Shown piece after piece: positions 21,984 through 30,313 of a DNA stretch of 64,000 bases (position 1 is the stretch's first letter; the number at the start of each line of letters is the position of its first letter). Made by a program: the position numbers and the translations under genes. The notes below the pieces were generated by a model. The model saw only the letters and a list, made by a program, of their open reading frames with translations, made no database searches and was not told the DNA's origin. Origin of the DNA: Deltaproteobacteria bacterium (GTDB taxonomy: Bacteria; Desulfobacterota; Syntrophia; Syntrophales; Smithellaceae); NCBI GenBank assembly GCA_009668925.1, contig SBEK01000001.1, positions 1 through 64,000 on the forward strand. The letters are read 5' to 3'.

Positions 21984-22733
21984 ATGGGAAGGACACTCCC
22001 CGGAAAATATCCTCAGATCAAAGAAGTCACGGACGCCCAGCGAATCAGCATGGTGAAAGAGATCTTTTCCACGATCACCGGCAAATACGATTTTCTGAAC
22101 CGCTTCCTCAGCCTCCGGCGTGATGTCGCCTGGCGAAAATTTGCAGCAAAAAAGATGCGCTTTTTTCGAACCAACCGCTACCTGGATGTCGCCTGCGGAA
22201 CGGGCGATCTGTCGATCGCGGCTGCGCTCAGGCATCCGCAAATCTCCGTGACCGGAATTGATTTCGTGCCCGCGATGGTGGATATGGGCAGGGACAAAGT
22301 ACAAAATAAGAACCTCGCCGACAGGATCGTCCTGATGCAAGGCGACGCATTGCAGCTGCCTTTTGATGACAATAGTTTTGATGTCTCAGGCATCGCTTTC
22401 GGCATTCGCAATATCCCCGATCGCGGGCGGGCGCTTTCCGAAATGCTGCGCGTGACGGTCCCCGGCGGACAAGTGATGGTCCTGGAAATGACGTTTGTCC
22501 GGAATCGTTTCTTTCGGTTGATTTACCATGTTTATTTGAATTTTCTGCTGCCGGCATTGGCCAGGCTGCTGTCCAGGAATCCCGCCGCTTACTATTACCT
22601 GGCCGATTCCATCATGAACTTCCCCTCGCCCGACGAATTCACGAAGATCATGGAAGCCGCCGGCATGATCCATGTGGAAAAGTACCCGCTGACCTTCGGC
22701 ATCACCTGGTTGCACATTGGAAAGAAAAAGTAG
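21984..22733 (+). CDS. ubiE: Ubiquinone/menaquinone biosynthesis C-methyltransferase
   Basis: A SAM-dependent methyltransferase that converts demethylmenaquinone to menaquinone (and the ubiquinone precursor in other bacteria). MVKEIFSTITGKYDFLNRFLSL is the family N-terminal signature, LDVACGTGDLSIA the SAM motif I (about residues 69-81) and VSGIAFGIRNIPDRGRAL the motif for the quinone methylases. In an anaerobe menaquinone is the likely product (menG role). The stop TAG is the first word of a repeat array. Confidence 0.9.
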   Translation: MGRTLPGKYPQIKEVTDAQRISMVKEIFSTITGKYDFLNRFLSLRRDVAWRKFAAKKMRFFRTNRYLDVACGTGDLSIAAALRHPQISVTGIDFVPAMVDMGRDKVQNKNLADRIVLMQGDALQLPFDDNSFDVSGIAFGIRNIPDRGRALSEMLRVTVPGGQVMVLEMTFVRNRFFRLIYHVYLNFLLPALARLLSRNPAAYYYLADSIMNFPSPDEFTKIMEAAGMIHVEKYPLTFGITWLHIGKKK

Positions 22734-22862
22734 CAGGCTTTTAGACTGTAGTCTTTTAGGCTGTAGGTTTAAGCGGATGGCGCTACGCGCCAATATTATT
22801 GTGACAAAATGCACTTTCGTCTTTGGGCTAACCGTCTATTGCCTAAACGCCTACAGCCTATT
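22731..22862. repeat. Inverted pair of TAG(G/A)CTGT-word arrays between convergent genes
   Basis: From the ubiE stop codon rightwards the words TAGCAGGCT, TTAGACTGTAG, TTAGGCTGTAGG follow one another. From the cyclase stop codon (22858-22860) leftwards, read on the minus strand, come TAGGCTGTAGGC, TTTAGGC, AATAGAC, GTTAGCC. The centre holds the hairpin TGGCGC-TAC-GCGCCA (22778-22792). Both arrays therefore start at a TAG stop and point toward each other. Confidence 0.65.
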
Positions 22863-25008
22863 TTTGTGTCACCACCCACACGCCCTGCCAGTTCTCGGGC
22901 GGATGGGCTAAGAGGTCGTCGCACTTGGCAACATAGGCGCGGGCCACGGGATCGTCGTCCGCAAGTTCGGAAAAACCGGCTTTTGCCCGAAGGAAATCCC
23001 CCGCGTAAAATAAGGCCAGCGCCGCCGCGAAGTCCTTCATCCTCCGTTGCCCGGCGGCATCGACGGCCTGCGGCGGAAGAGGTTCATAAACAACAACCGG
23101 TTCGCGACGTCCTACAACCGCAACCCGGGAAACTTCCCGCACAGGAAATACGCCCGCCATGTGTTCCATCGTGGATTGGGAGATGAGACTGTAGGTGCCG
23201 AACTGCTTGTTGATGCCTTCGAGCCTGGCCGCCAGATTCACCGCGTCTCCGATCATCGTATAGTCGAACCGGGAATGAGACCCCATGTTGCCGACGACGG
23301 CGAACCCGGTATTCACGCCGATGCGCATTTTCAAATCCTTCCCCAGTTTTTCTCTCAGAGACGGGCGCATGTCGGCGAGCTTCTCCTGGCAGCGCAGGAC
23401 GGCTCTCACACAGCGCGCGGCGTGGTCCGGCTGCTCAATCGGCGCATTCCAGAAAGCGATGATCGCATCCCCCTCATACTTGTCCACCGTGCCGCCCTCC
23501 TCATGAATGATGTCGGTCATGGCGGTCAGATACACGTTGAGCAGATGGGTGAGCGCCTCGGGGTCCAGCCCTTCGGAAATCCCCGTAAAGCCCTCCAGAT
23601 CGGAAAAGAAGATGGAGAGCATCTTTCTTTCGCCGCCCAGCTTCAGACGGTCGGGATGGGCGATGATCTGTTCGATCACATCGGGGCTCAAATACTGTTT
23701 GAACGCATTCTTAATAAACACTTTCTGACGCCCTTCGGTTGTGTAATAAATAAGTCCCGAAGTAAACAGCGTCACGACCACGCCCACCTCCGGCATCACC
23801 AGCGGCAGCCAGAAGCCGAAGCGGTATCCCACCAGACAAAGAACAAGCGGCACGCCGATGAAAAACACATAAACCAGAGCGCTTCTGAAAATACCCGCTG
23901 CCCAGGACGTGGCCGCGCCTGCAAGAAGAACAATAAGGAGTGCGATCAGGATAGCAGGCATCCGGGGAACGGCCCGGATAAAGTCATCGGCCAGCAGGTT
24001 ATCGAGCATCGTGGCGGAAATTTCCACTCCGGGATAAACGCCGGAAACGGGCGTGGGCCTGAGGTCATAAAGACCCGGTGCGGAAAAACCGAAGAGCACG
24101 TAAGCATTCTTGAAATCATTTACGGAAACGGAGGGCGCCTCTCCGCTTTGGAGACGGAGTTCACTTTGAATGATTGACGCGGCGCTATAAGCCTTGTGCG
24201 TCCCCGAGGGACCCCGGAAATTGAGGATGGCCCGGCCCGCGGCATCGATCGGGACTGCCCGACCCCCCGGCAGGAAGCGTTCCGGAATAATTTTCAAAGA
24301 CGCAGCCGGGGCCGCGGACAGGTAGCTGGCCAGCGCCAGCGACGGCAGGACTTTCCCGTCAAATACCTCGAAAAGAGCCGTCCGGCGATAGACGCTGTCC
24401 GCGTCGGGATTCAGATGGACATTGGCTAAAACACGCGAAGCGGCGGCAATTTCCGCTATGGGAAAAGCAGCCCGGGCAAAAACATCATGCCGGGAATCGT
24501 TAAGCCATGCCGGCAAACCGTCGATCGTCCATGCCGGCACAGGCGCAAAGGACGGCCAACGCTTTTCGCTTCCCTCCTTTTGGCTGAGAAATACAGCGCT
24601 GATAAAATACGGAAACCGGCGGATTTCGGAGGCCAAGGCCTGATCGTCCGCCACACCGTATTTCGACGGCTCCGTAAAAAGCACATCAAAAGCCAGCGAC
24701 CTGGCGCCGGCGCGTTTGCAGAACTGAATAATCGGAGCGTAGACTTCACGCGGCCAGGGCCAGGACAGTCCGTTTTCCGTCCTCGCCCAGTCCAGACTGT
24801 TCTGGTCCAGAAGGATCAAACGGATTTTTGGCGTCTCGGCGGACGGCCTGGCCAGCAGATTGACCCGCCAATCCCAGGTTTTCGCCTCCCAGCGTTCCAG
24901 AAAACCGGGCAGAAATAAAAGGCACGAGACAAGAATACCCACGCAGCCGGCCGCGAGGCCCTGCATCAATCTCGCCCTCTTACCCCGGAACCATCGTTTA
25001 AGGTCCAT
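22858..25008 (-). CDS. Class III adenylate/guanylate cyclase with CHASE2 sensor
   Basis: The 716-aa membrane protein has an N-terminal TM segment (about 15-35), an extracytoplasmic CHASE2 domain (about 40-320; IRLILLDQNSLDW at its start, VLFGFSAPGLYDLRPTPV near its end), a cluster of TM helices (about 335-420) and a C-terminal cyclase domain (about 455-640). Metal-binding aspartates appear in FFSDLEGFT and YEGDAIIAF, and FDYTMIGDAVNLAARLE is a family signature. It should make a cyclic nucleotide in response to an unknown external signal. A short helical tail follows. No effector gene is adjacent. Confidence 0.9.
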   Translation of the reverse strand: MDLKRWFRGKRARLMQGLAAGCVGILVSCLLFLPGFLERWEAKTWDWRVNLLARPSAETPKIRLILLDQNSLDWARTENGLSWPWPREVYAPIIQFCKRAGARSLAFDVLFTEPSKYGVADDQALASEIRRFPYFISAVFLSQKEGSEKRWPSFAPVPAWTIDGLPAWLNDSRHDVFARAAFPIAEIAAASRVLANVHLNPDADSVYRRTALFEVFDGKVLPSLALASYLSAAPAASLKIIPERFLPGGRAVPIDAAGRAILNFRGPSGTHKAYSAASIIQSELRLQSGEAPSVSVNDFKNAYVLFGFSAPGLYDLRPTPVSGVYPGVEISATMLDNLLADDFIRAVPRMPAILIALLIVLLAGAATSWAAGIFRSALVYVFFIGVPLVLCLVGYRFGFWLPLVMPEVGVVVTLFTSGLIYYTTEGRQKVFIKNAFKQYLSPDVIEQIIAHPDRLKLGGERKMLSIFFSDLEGFTGISEGLDPEALTHLLNVYLTAMTDIIHEEGGTVDKYEGDAIIAFWNAPIEQPDHAARCVRAVLRCQEKLADMRPSLREKLGKDLKMRIGVNTGFAVVGNMGSHSRFDYTMIGDAVNLAARLEGINKQFGTYSLISQSTMEHMAGVFPVREVSRVAVVGRREPVVVYEPLPPQAVDAAGQRRMKDFAAALALFYAGDFLRAKAGFSELADDDPVARAYVAKCDDLLAHPPENWQGVWVVTQK

Positions 25009-25110
25009 GCTCCTGCCCCCAAACCGGAAAATGAAACCGAGTCCGCCGTCATCCGCGGTTTCACCGACCCGGTTGTAATCTTCAGACGGCGCCGGCGGCG
25101 CGGCCGCCCG

Positions 25111-26028
25111 CTAAAAGAAATGGCCCACGGCCTTCACAAATCTTTCCTTGCGGGCAGCCGGCGGTTCCGCGCCGGACTGCGTAATTCCATTGTCCCGGAG
25201 CTCGGCGATCCGGCTTTGCGGCGAGGGATGCGTCTTGGCAAAATCACTGCCGCCGGGTTTCATCTGTTTCGCCATAACGTTCAGCATGTCGATGAGTGCG
25301 CCGGGATTGTATCCCAGACGTTTCAGGATGACTGCCGATGCCGCGTCAGCCTGATACTCATAGGAACGGGAATAGCCGTTCGCGATCATCGTGTTGGTAA
25401 TATCGGAGATCACCCCGCCGAATGCCTGCGTGAGCTGGGCCACTTCCCTCGTCCCCAATGATTTTGCGCCTTCCTGCGCCAGAACGGACAGTGCTTCCGT
25501 CATGCGCGCTTTTTCGATCGCCTTCATGCCGTGCCTGAGTTGAATGTGGCCGATCTCGTGCGCGAGGACGGCCGCCAGAGCGTCTTCCGTCCGGCAGCAG
25601 CGAATCAGGCCGCGGGTAATGAAGACGTGGCCGCCGGGTGTGGCGAAAGCATTGATATCGTCGGAATCCAGAACAAGAAAGTGATATCCGGCGAACAGCT
25701 CCGGCATGTCCGACACTTTCGCCAGCGTTTGACCCAGCATATTAAGATAGGCGTTGGCCTTCGCGTCGGAAGCCGCCGGATATTTCGCGAGCACCACCGC
25801 GCCGACGGTCCGGCCGATATAGTATTCCTGCTGGGGCGTAAAATCTTCCAGGCTTTTCGCGACCGCCGCCGTGCTCTTGCGGATGGATTGCCCCTGTTCC
25901 TGGGTGATCGTTCCCGTGGCGACTCCCACCGAGGTGGCCACGGTCGTCGCCGTTTCCACAGCGGCGCAGCCGATCACTGAAATCACGGCGAGACCCCAGA
26001 CCATCATCCGGCAAAAGAATCCGTTCAT
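25111..26028 (-). CDS. M48-family metallopeptidase lipoprotein
   Basis: A zinc peptidase, probably anchored in the periplasm: AVISVIGCA is a lipobox at about residue 20. The zinc motif is HEIGH (His157, His161), with the downstream zinc-ligand segment SRSYEYQADAAS, and TPGGHVFITRGLI is the typical strand before the active-site helix. Chaperone-like outer-membrane quality-control M48 proteases (BepA, LoiP) look similar. The ATG at 26028 has AGGAGG upstream and overlaps the stop of the SH3 protein by ATGA, so the two are translationally coupled. A longer frame extends upstream but lacks a signal peptide. Confidence 0.88.
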   Translation of the reverse strand: MNGFFCRMMVWGLAVISVIGCAAVETATTVATSVGVATGTITQEQGQSIRKSTAAVAKSLEDFTPQQEYYIGRTVGAVVLAKYPAASDAKANAYLNMLGQTLAKVSDMPELFAGYHFLVLDSDDINAFATPGGHVFITRGLIRCCRTEDALAAVLAHEIGHIQLRHGMKAIEKARMTEALSVLAQEGAKSLGTREVAQLTQAFGGVISDITNTMIANGYSRSYEYQADAASAVILKRLGYNPGALIDMLNVMAKQMKPGGSDFAKTHPSPQSRIAELRDNGITQSGAEPPAARKERFVKAVGHFF

Positions 26029-26528
26029 GGCCGCCCTCCTTCCCCGGCGGACTTCAGATAACCCCGGGCAATAAAGTCCTCCATCTGCTCGGGAGATACC
26101 GTCATGACCTCCATCTTGTTGATCCACGCGTAGTCGAGATTCTTATGGCTCTTGCGGTACTGGGCTTCAACCTCTTCGCTGAATCCTTTTCCCGCGAGCG
26201 CAATTTCATCGCGGGAAACGGACGACCCGACGGTGGCCTGCCCGGCCTTGAGCGCAATCCTGGCGCCGGTCAGGGCCGTGTGATGCATCCATCCCTCTGC
26301 TCGTTTGCCGGCCGTCGCTACTTTTTTCCAGTCGCCCTGCTCGGCGAGTACCGTCACCCGGTCGCCGTATGATACGCGGGCCACAATTTTACCCAGATAC
26401 GAAGGCGTCGCCCGCAGCTCGCCCTCCTTCACCTGAACACTCATGACTTTCTGCGCCCAGGCCACTGAACCGAGAAACAGAAAGCTCAAAAGCGCGAGGC
26501 ACAAGATGGCTGTTCGATAACGAAGCAT
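26025..26528 (-). CDS. Secreted SH3-domain (bacterial SH3b) protein
   Basis: A signal peptide (MLRYRTAILCLALLSFLFLGSVAWAQ) is followed by a bacterial SH3b domain (about residues 28-85; VKEGELRATPSYLGKIVARVSYGDRVTVL, GWMHHTAL). The rest is helical. SH3b domains usually bind peptidoglycan or partner proteins. ATG 26528 has AAGGAGG upstream, giving the start. Coupling with the M48 peptidase (ATGA overlap) suggests that the two act together in the periplasm. Confidence 0.82.
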   Translation of the reverse strand: MLRYRTAILCLALLSFLFLGSVAWAQKVMSVQVKEGELRATPSYLGKIVARVSYGDRVTVLAEQGDWKKVATAGKRAEGWMHHTALTGARIALKAGQATVGSSVSRDEIALAGKGFSEEVEAQYRKSHKNLDYAWINKMEVMTVSPEQMEDFIARGYLKSAGEGGRP

Positions 26529-26572
26529 ATCAACCTCCTTCTTCCAATCAATCTTTCCCATGCTTAAACCGC

Positions 26573-28645
26573 CTAAAAACAATTGCTGATTCTTCTTTGG
26601 CGAAGCTCCGCGAGCTTTCCTTTATTCCAGCCGGAAATCTTGCTGTAATATTTTGTAAGCTGCGCGATGCCCTCCACATCCGTCGAATCGCAATAACTGC
26701 AACGGTCATGAATTCCGCGGGCCGTCTTTCCGCAGGCCGTGCAGGACGTGAACTCCGGGGTGAAGTCGATCCGGCGGTTGGCCGTTTCCCCAAACGTATA
26801 GCGCACTAACCGGACAAGAGCTTCGGCGCCGGGATCGGCGTCGCCCAGCTGCACGTGGGTGATGGCATCTCCCGCCAGGAAACGATGGAATCTGCCCTCC
26901 TGCAAAACTCTTTCGGCGGGCGAAATATCCGCCGCCGCATGCAGATGCGTTGAATTCGTATAGTAGATGGACCCGAGGGCGATATCCCCCTGAACGAAGC
27001 GTCCCGCAGCCGGCGAGTAATATTTCAGATCCAACCTCGCGAAGCGATAGGCCGTCGTCTCCGCCGGCGACTGTTCCAGGACGAACTGTATTCCGAGTTC
27101 AGCGCTTAGGCGCTCGGCTTCCGTCTCCAGAAACTGAACCACCTTAAGACCGAAATCCATGGCCTGGGCGGATTCATGCAATTGACTGCCCAAATAGATC
27201 TGCGCGAGTTCATTGAGCCCTACGAGACCGATGATGTAGTAAGCGCGGTTCATTCTCAAGAACGGATGACCATCGGTGTTCATCGCCAAAACGGCCAGCG
27301 GTCCCTGTTCGGCGTAAGACAGAAGCTTTTCCAGAAAGTCTTTCTTCTGGATATGGGTTTTGGCCGCCTTCGCCATCATATCTTTCAGACAGGCGAAAAG
27401 CGTCTCTTCGTTGCCGGCGGCTTTATATCCCTGGCGGGGCAAATTGAGCGTCACGCTTTGCACGGCCGCGCTGCGCGCAAGCCAGGGTCGGACACGTTCG
27501 CCTTCTGCAGAAGCGTCACGCAGAAGAAAACGGTTGAAGCATCCGGGAGCCGAAGCATCCGCTCCCCGGTCGAAAACAAAGCAGGTATTGCCCTGACCGC
27601 CGGCGACTTCACAGGCCAGATAAAGCAAATCATCAGCGCCCGGCTCCTTCCAGAAGGCATCGCTTATGTGCAGGAGCGGCCGCGGCAGGATAAACGGTTT
27701 ACCGGCCGCATCGCCTTTTTTGAACACTTCGAAGATCGCCCGCGTGAATCGCTGTGCATCGGATGCGTAATCCCGATACAGTTTTCCGGTGGACCGGCCG
27801 GCGGGTCCGAAAGCGGGCAGCTCCGCCCAGATTTCGGGCATGTCATAATAGAGGTGAATATCCGTATAGAGGGCCTGACCACCGCGCGTGGCCGAAAGCT
27901 GAGAAAACTCATAGACCAGCATCTGGGCAAACTGATGGACTTCCTTGTCCGTCTTACCGGCCAGATAGGGGGCAAAGGAAATGTTGAGGGCATCCCAGCT
28001 GACCGTACCGGTAAAATGCCCCTGCAGGACGGCGCTCAGGCGCACCATATGCGCCAGCAGAACCTCCGCGTGCTTGGCGGGTTTGGCGGAATTGATCGCA
28101 TGCGGCAGCTTTAATCCGAAAAGTTTCAGATACTCGAGCGACTGGCAGCAGCTGTAAGGACGGTCAATATAGCCCAAACCATGAATATGCAGATCGCCCG
28201 CCTTGTGCGCTTCGCCCACATCCATCGAAAAAACGTCGTAGAGTGAAAATTCCCTTTTGATGCCTTCCGCAAACAGCAGATTCGTGCCCTCCGGAGAATG
28301 GGGTGTGTTGGCGTTTTCTTTATTGGGGTGCAGGATCAGTTCGCGCACGTCGTAGAGGGGAAATCCCAGACGGCCGTGCAGGCGCCTTTCTTTTTCCAGC
28401 CCCCGTTCGATCAGCTGTGCGTTCACCAGTTCCCGCACGAGCGACGTCGTCAAAAGGCCGATGCCGGAGGCGACAATTTGCTTTTCCACATCCCGGGAAA
28501 TTTCCGCCGCCAGCAGATAATCAATATCCGCTTCGCGCAGCAGCGCATCGACAATGCGCTGGCGGTTCCAGGGTGCAATTTCTTCTCCGGACGTCCGGAT
28601 AAACAACGTCAAATCTGTCGTTTCGGATGCGTCGGTCATTTTCAC
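26573..28645 (-). CDS. nrdD: NrdD-like anaerobic ribonucleoside-triphosphate reductase; radical glycine apparently replaced
   Basis: Class III NrdD makes dNTPs from NTPs with a glycyl radical near the C-terminus, installed by NrdG. This 690-aa protein has an N-terminal ATP-cone-like region (about 10-95), the barrel domain (GDLHIHGLGYIDRPYSCCQ at about 150) and the zinc site with two CxxC pairs (CTACG, CSYCD). The expected RVTGYY...WNKGK tail instead reads QLTKYYSKISGWNKGK, so lysine 665 (codon AAA, 26651-26653) stands where the radical glycine should be. No nrdG lies nearby. The start is GTG 28645, overlapping the upstream stop (GTGA); ATG 28639 is an alternative. It may be a non-radical homologue. 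Confidence 0.8.
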   Translation of the reverse strand: MKMTDASETTDLTLFIRTSGEEIAPWNRQRIVDALLREADIDYLLAAEISRDVEKQIVASGIGLLTTSLVRELVNAQLIERGLEKERRLHGRLGFPLYDVRELILHPNKENANTPHSPEGTNLLFAEGIKREFSLYDVFSMDVGEAHKAGDLHIHGLGYIDRPYSCCQSLEYLKLFGLKLPHAINSAKPAKHAEVLLAHMVRLSAVLQGHFTGTVSWDALNISFAPYLAGKTDKEVHQFAQMLVYEFSQLSATRGGQALYTDIHLYYDMPEIWAELPAFGPAGRSTGKLYRDYASDAQRFTRAIFEVFKKGDAAGKPFILPRPLLHISDAFWKEPGADDLLYLACEVAGGQGNTCFVFDRGADASAPGCFNRFLLRDASAEGERVRPWLARSAAVQSVTLNLPRQGYKAAGNEETLFACLKDMMAKAAKTHIQKKDFLEKLLSYAEQGPLAVLAMNTDGHPFLRMNRAYYIIGLVGLNELAQIYLGSQLHESAQAMDFGLKVVQFLETEAERLSAELGIQFVLEQSPAETTAYRFARLDLKYYSPAAGRFVQGDIALGSIYYTNSTHLHAAADISPAERVLQEGRFHRFLAGDAITHVQLGDADPGAEALVRLVRYTFGETANRRIDFTPEFTSCTACGKTARGIHDRCSYCDSTDVEGIAQLTKYYSKISGWNKGKLAELRQRRISNCF

Positions 28646-30060
28646 ACGTTTGTCGGAATGGATTTTTCGATATTGCCCAGGGCGGCTTCCGCGGCCTTCG
28701 TCAGCTCTTCGTCATGATCATGATTGAGCGCAAACACACGGAAGTGCCGGACCCGCGCCGGAATAAAACGATAAATTTCGTTTAAGGGTTCGGGGGATGT
28801 TTGTCCGGTCACCGGATTGAAGATATTGATCTGTTTGCCGGGCTCTGCGATCGGGTTTACAGGACGGGGGTCCTGTGTCGCCACATCGACGCGGAAGGCC
28901 AGACGCCGCAGTCTGGCGGGCAGACGTTCCCTGATTCTTGTTTCATAATTTCCGGCGCCGGCAAACACCGTACCGCGTTGAATCTGGTCGATAGAGATTT
29001 CAGCGGCAAAAGCCATTTTCCATTTCAGTTTACGCGCGTGAATTTTCTGCCACTCGAGAGCCAGCTGGCGCTTCCGGCTGTCCTTTGCCGAAAGCCAGCC
29101 CCGGACACAGCTGAAAAGCGACCATTCGTCGCACTGCAGGTAAGCGTCGAGGTTCTTAATCGGACTTTCCGGATAGATCACCCGCAGGGTGTCGGCGAAT
29201 ATTTCCTGCAGATGCAGATCCAGCGCGCGCGTCGTGCGGTGGAAATAAACGTTGCTGTACAAATTGAGCCGGGCGTTGAGAAATCGCCGGAGGGCCGAAA
29301 TGCCGGATTGGTGGAGAGCCAGGCCGTCTTTTGTAAAAAATGTGTAGTAACGCAGCCGCGGCATGTCGACCATGTCCAGAGAAAACCCCGTCATGTAAGC
29401 GTCGCGCTGAACATAGTCGAGATTATCGACCGTGTAAATACCCGAGAACAATTGACGGAGCCACGCAAGCCAGCGCGGCGCCTTTGTCTCTTCGCGCTCG
29501 GCGGGTCGCTTGATGAGATAAGCCACCTGCCGGGGATCCAAATGCTCCCCGCGGGCAAAAGCTCCGGAAGGACTGCGCTCTATCCTTGAAATCAAAGCGC
29601 CCATTTTCTTAACGATGATCAGCCGGCCGACATCTTCATGGGTCATCCCCTGGTCCGCGAGATAATGCTCGTCAAAAAAATGGCCGAAGGGACCATGGCC
29701 GACATCATGGAGCAGTCCGGCCAGCCTGAGCAGTTCTTCGACATAACTTGGCGACGGCGCGTCCGGACACATATCCTTCAGGCTGGGATACAGATGACGG
29801 GCGAACTCACCGGCAATATGCATCGTTCCCAGCGAATGCTGAAAACGGGTATGTTCGGCCGCCGGATAAACCCACCTTGCGCTTTGCAGCTGATAAATGC
29901 GCCGGAGCCGCTGCATCCAGGGAGAATCGATAATGTCCTTTTCCGTTTTTTCCGCCGGATCATCTTCCCGCGGCACGGTAAAGAAGGCATAGGAGTGAAT
30001 CGGATCGGCAATGAGCGCCATTCCGGCATAAGCTCTGGATGAAAAACTTTTCTCTTTCAT
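28642..30060 (-). CDS. HD-domain phosphohydrolase (COG1078/SAMHD1-like)
   Basis: HD proteins of this group act as dNTP triphosphohydrolases or related nucleotidases. In the 472 aa the HD motif is complete: FQHSLG (first His), GLLHDVGHGPFGH (HD pair, about residue 110) and the distal VDNLDYVQRDAY (Asp, about residue 200). The N-terminal IIDSPWMQRLRRIYQL is typical. The stop overlaps the start of the NrdD-like gene. Coupling of a probable dNTPase with a reductase-like protein is notable. The ribosome site (GAGA) is weak. Confidence 0.82.
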   Translation of the reverse strand: MKEKSFSSRAYAGMALIADPIHSYAFFTVPREDDPAEKTEKDIIDSPWMQRLRRIYQLQSARWVYPAAEHTRFQHSLGTMHIAGEFARHLYPSLKDMCPDAPSPSYVEELLRLAGLLHDVGHGPFGHFFDEHYLADQGMTHEDVGRLIIVKKMGALISRIERSPSGAFARGEHLDPRQVAYLIKRPAEREETKAPRWLAWLRQLFSGIYTVDNLDYVQRDAYMTGFSLDMVDMPRLRYYTFFTKDGLALHQSGISALRRFLNARLNLYSNVYFHRTTRALDLHLQEIFADTLRVIYPESPIKNLDAYLQCDEWSLFSCVRGWLSAKDSRKRQLALEWQKIHARKLKWKMAFAAEISIDQIQRGTVFAGAGNYETRIRERLPARLRRLAFRVDVATQDPRPVNPIAEPGKQINIFNPVTGQTSPEPLNEIYRFIPARVRHFRVFALNHDHDEELTKAAEAALGNIEKSIPTNV

Positions 30061-30101
30061 AGCGAATTCTCTACAATATTATATCTAAAAGATCAAATTT
30101 A

Positions 30102-30136
30102 ATCCCGCTTTGCAAGACGAGCGTTAATTCTGCGCA
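30102..30136. repeat. Dispersed intergenic repeat, copy 3
   Basis: ATCCCGCTTTGCAAGACGAG followed by CGTTAATTCTGCGCA is repeated almost exactly at 30196. In reverse complement it aligns with the GAATTAACGCTCGTC core of copies 1 and 2. It lies in the 250-base gap between the divergent HD and CoA-synthetase genes. Confidence 0.6.
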
Positions 30137-30195
30137 AATAACAGCGCAAAGACAGTGCCTCTTTCATATCCCGAAACTTGCCGCATTGGGGTCGA

Positions 30196-30231
30196 TTCCC
30201 GCTTTGCAAGACGAGCGTTAATGCTCCGCAG
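30196..30231. repeat. Dispersed intergenic repeat, copy 4
   Basis: TTCCCGCTTTGCAAGACGAG then CGTTAATGCTCCGCAG. It differs from copy 3 at only a few positions and lies 94 bases away, as a direct repeat. Confidence 0.6.
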
Positions 30232-30313
30232 ATAAACACTTTGACAGATTCCTTCGATGTGGTAACAAAAATTGCATTAGTTTACCGACGATATTTTTTG
30301 GGAGAGCATCTGT

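Noticed and set aside
30102..30231. CRISPR-like pair of direct repeats
   Set aside because: There are only two copies, with relatives in single copy elsewhere and no cas genes; a dispersed repeat explains it.
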